The notes under the pieces: model-generated
Seen by the model: only the letters and a program-made list of their open reading frames with translations
Told to the model about the DNA's origin: nothing
Databases searched by the model: none
Assembly: GCF_002217985.1 (NCBI RefSeq)
Contig: NZ_BCMI01000001.1
Location: forward strand, 1 to 64,000
Source of the DNA: Secundilactobacillus pentosiphilus
GTDB taxonomy: Bacteria; Bacillota; Bacilli; Lactobacillales; Lactobacillaceae
Direction: 5' to 3'
DNA length: 64,000 nucleotides
Shown here: positions 63,921 through 64,000 of the stretch, piece after piece
Layout of the letters: every line of letters begins with the position of its first letter
Numbering within the stretch: the stretch's first letter is position 1
Position numbers and translations under genes: made by a program

Positions 63921-64000
63921 TCATAATCGATACTGCTTAAAGGCGCTATAATCTTGATCCACCTGTTTAACATAAGCGGTTGTCCAATTTTGGATGGCGC
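63921..64000 (-). CDS. Partial CDS, C-terminus of a leftward gene
   Basis: The minus strand is open from the window edge to TGA at 63921 and encodes …IQNWTTAYVKQVDQDYSAFK plus QYRL. The shared terminator next to its stop supports a real gene end. Only 26 codons are visible, too few to name. Confidence 0.55.
   Translation of the reverse strand, partial: AIQNWTTAYVKQVDQDYSAFKQYRL

Noticed and set aside
1-64000. CRISPR arrays, tRNA or rRNA genes, prophage modules
   Set aside because: No regularly spaced short repeats, cloverleaf genes or phage structural genes were seen. The dispersed hairpins are not CRISPR repeats.

Overview
The window reads as chromosome of a Gram-positive, low-to-moderate GC lactic acid bacterium of the Lactobacillaceae. 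The grounds are the gene families (OppA lipoprotein, KtrAB, DUF4811 next to a 14-TM MFS pump, clusterless MutY, viroplasmin-type RNase H, aspartate decarboxylase/antiporter), strong AGGAGG ribosome binding sites, and T-box and lysine riboswitch control. I cannot fix genus or species from the sequence alone. No rRNA, tRNA, CRISPR array or prophage was seen.

Layout. 1-7,000: a short gene-poor stretch, a GNAT enzyme, a HTH protein, the carAB operon (minus strand) and a small acidic protein. 7,100-9,400: a 48-aa protein behind a perfect inverted repeat, then a stand-alone GcvH-like lipoyl carrier divergent from lplA. 9,400-20,000: a complete acetyl-branch diaminopimelate/lysine pathway. lysC-dapF run leftward; lysA-dapH-dapL-dapA-dapB-patA-asd run rightward behind a lysine riboswitch. 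20,000-36,800: recQ, an OppA-type lipoprotein, MerR regulator, mutY, an MFS pump with a DUF4811 protein, a cold-shock protein, a paired SMR exporter, ktrBA, a cytosine deaminase-like amidohydrolase and RNase H. 36,800-50,800: a sugar O-acetyltransferase, a BCCT transporter with an apparent ATT start, a GGDEF protein, a 2-hydroxyacid dehydrogenase, an Ohr/OsmC protein, mpg, menG, map, a stand-alone TnpB element, a YugP protease and a second MFS pump.

50,800-60,400 is visibly more AT-rich and is devoted to aspartate: an ATP-grasp ligase resembling D-aspartate ligases, a T-box leader whose specifier reads GAC (Asp), a decayed mini-gene, an unrecognised structured leader, then aspD-aspT-aspS-aspartate racemase. 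The genes fit together as aspartate uptake, decarboxylation to alanine with antiport (proton-motive metabolism), charging of tRNA-Asp, and D-aspartate supply for the cell wall. A PEP-carboxykinase-like protein, a secreted protein and a DUF454-like membrane protein close the window.

The most unusual structure lies between the genes: at least two families of dispersed intergenic hairpin elements. Their outer sequences are conserved between copies, while the stem arms differ in sequence but stay self-complementary and of fixed length (99, 99 and 99 nt in family 1; 25-bp stems in family 2). This is covariation of whole stems between repeat copies and is the best candidate here for something undescribed.
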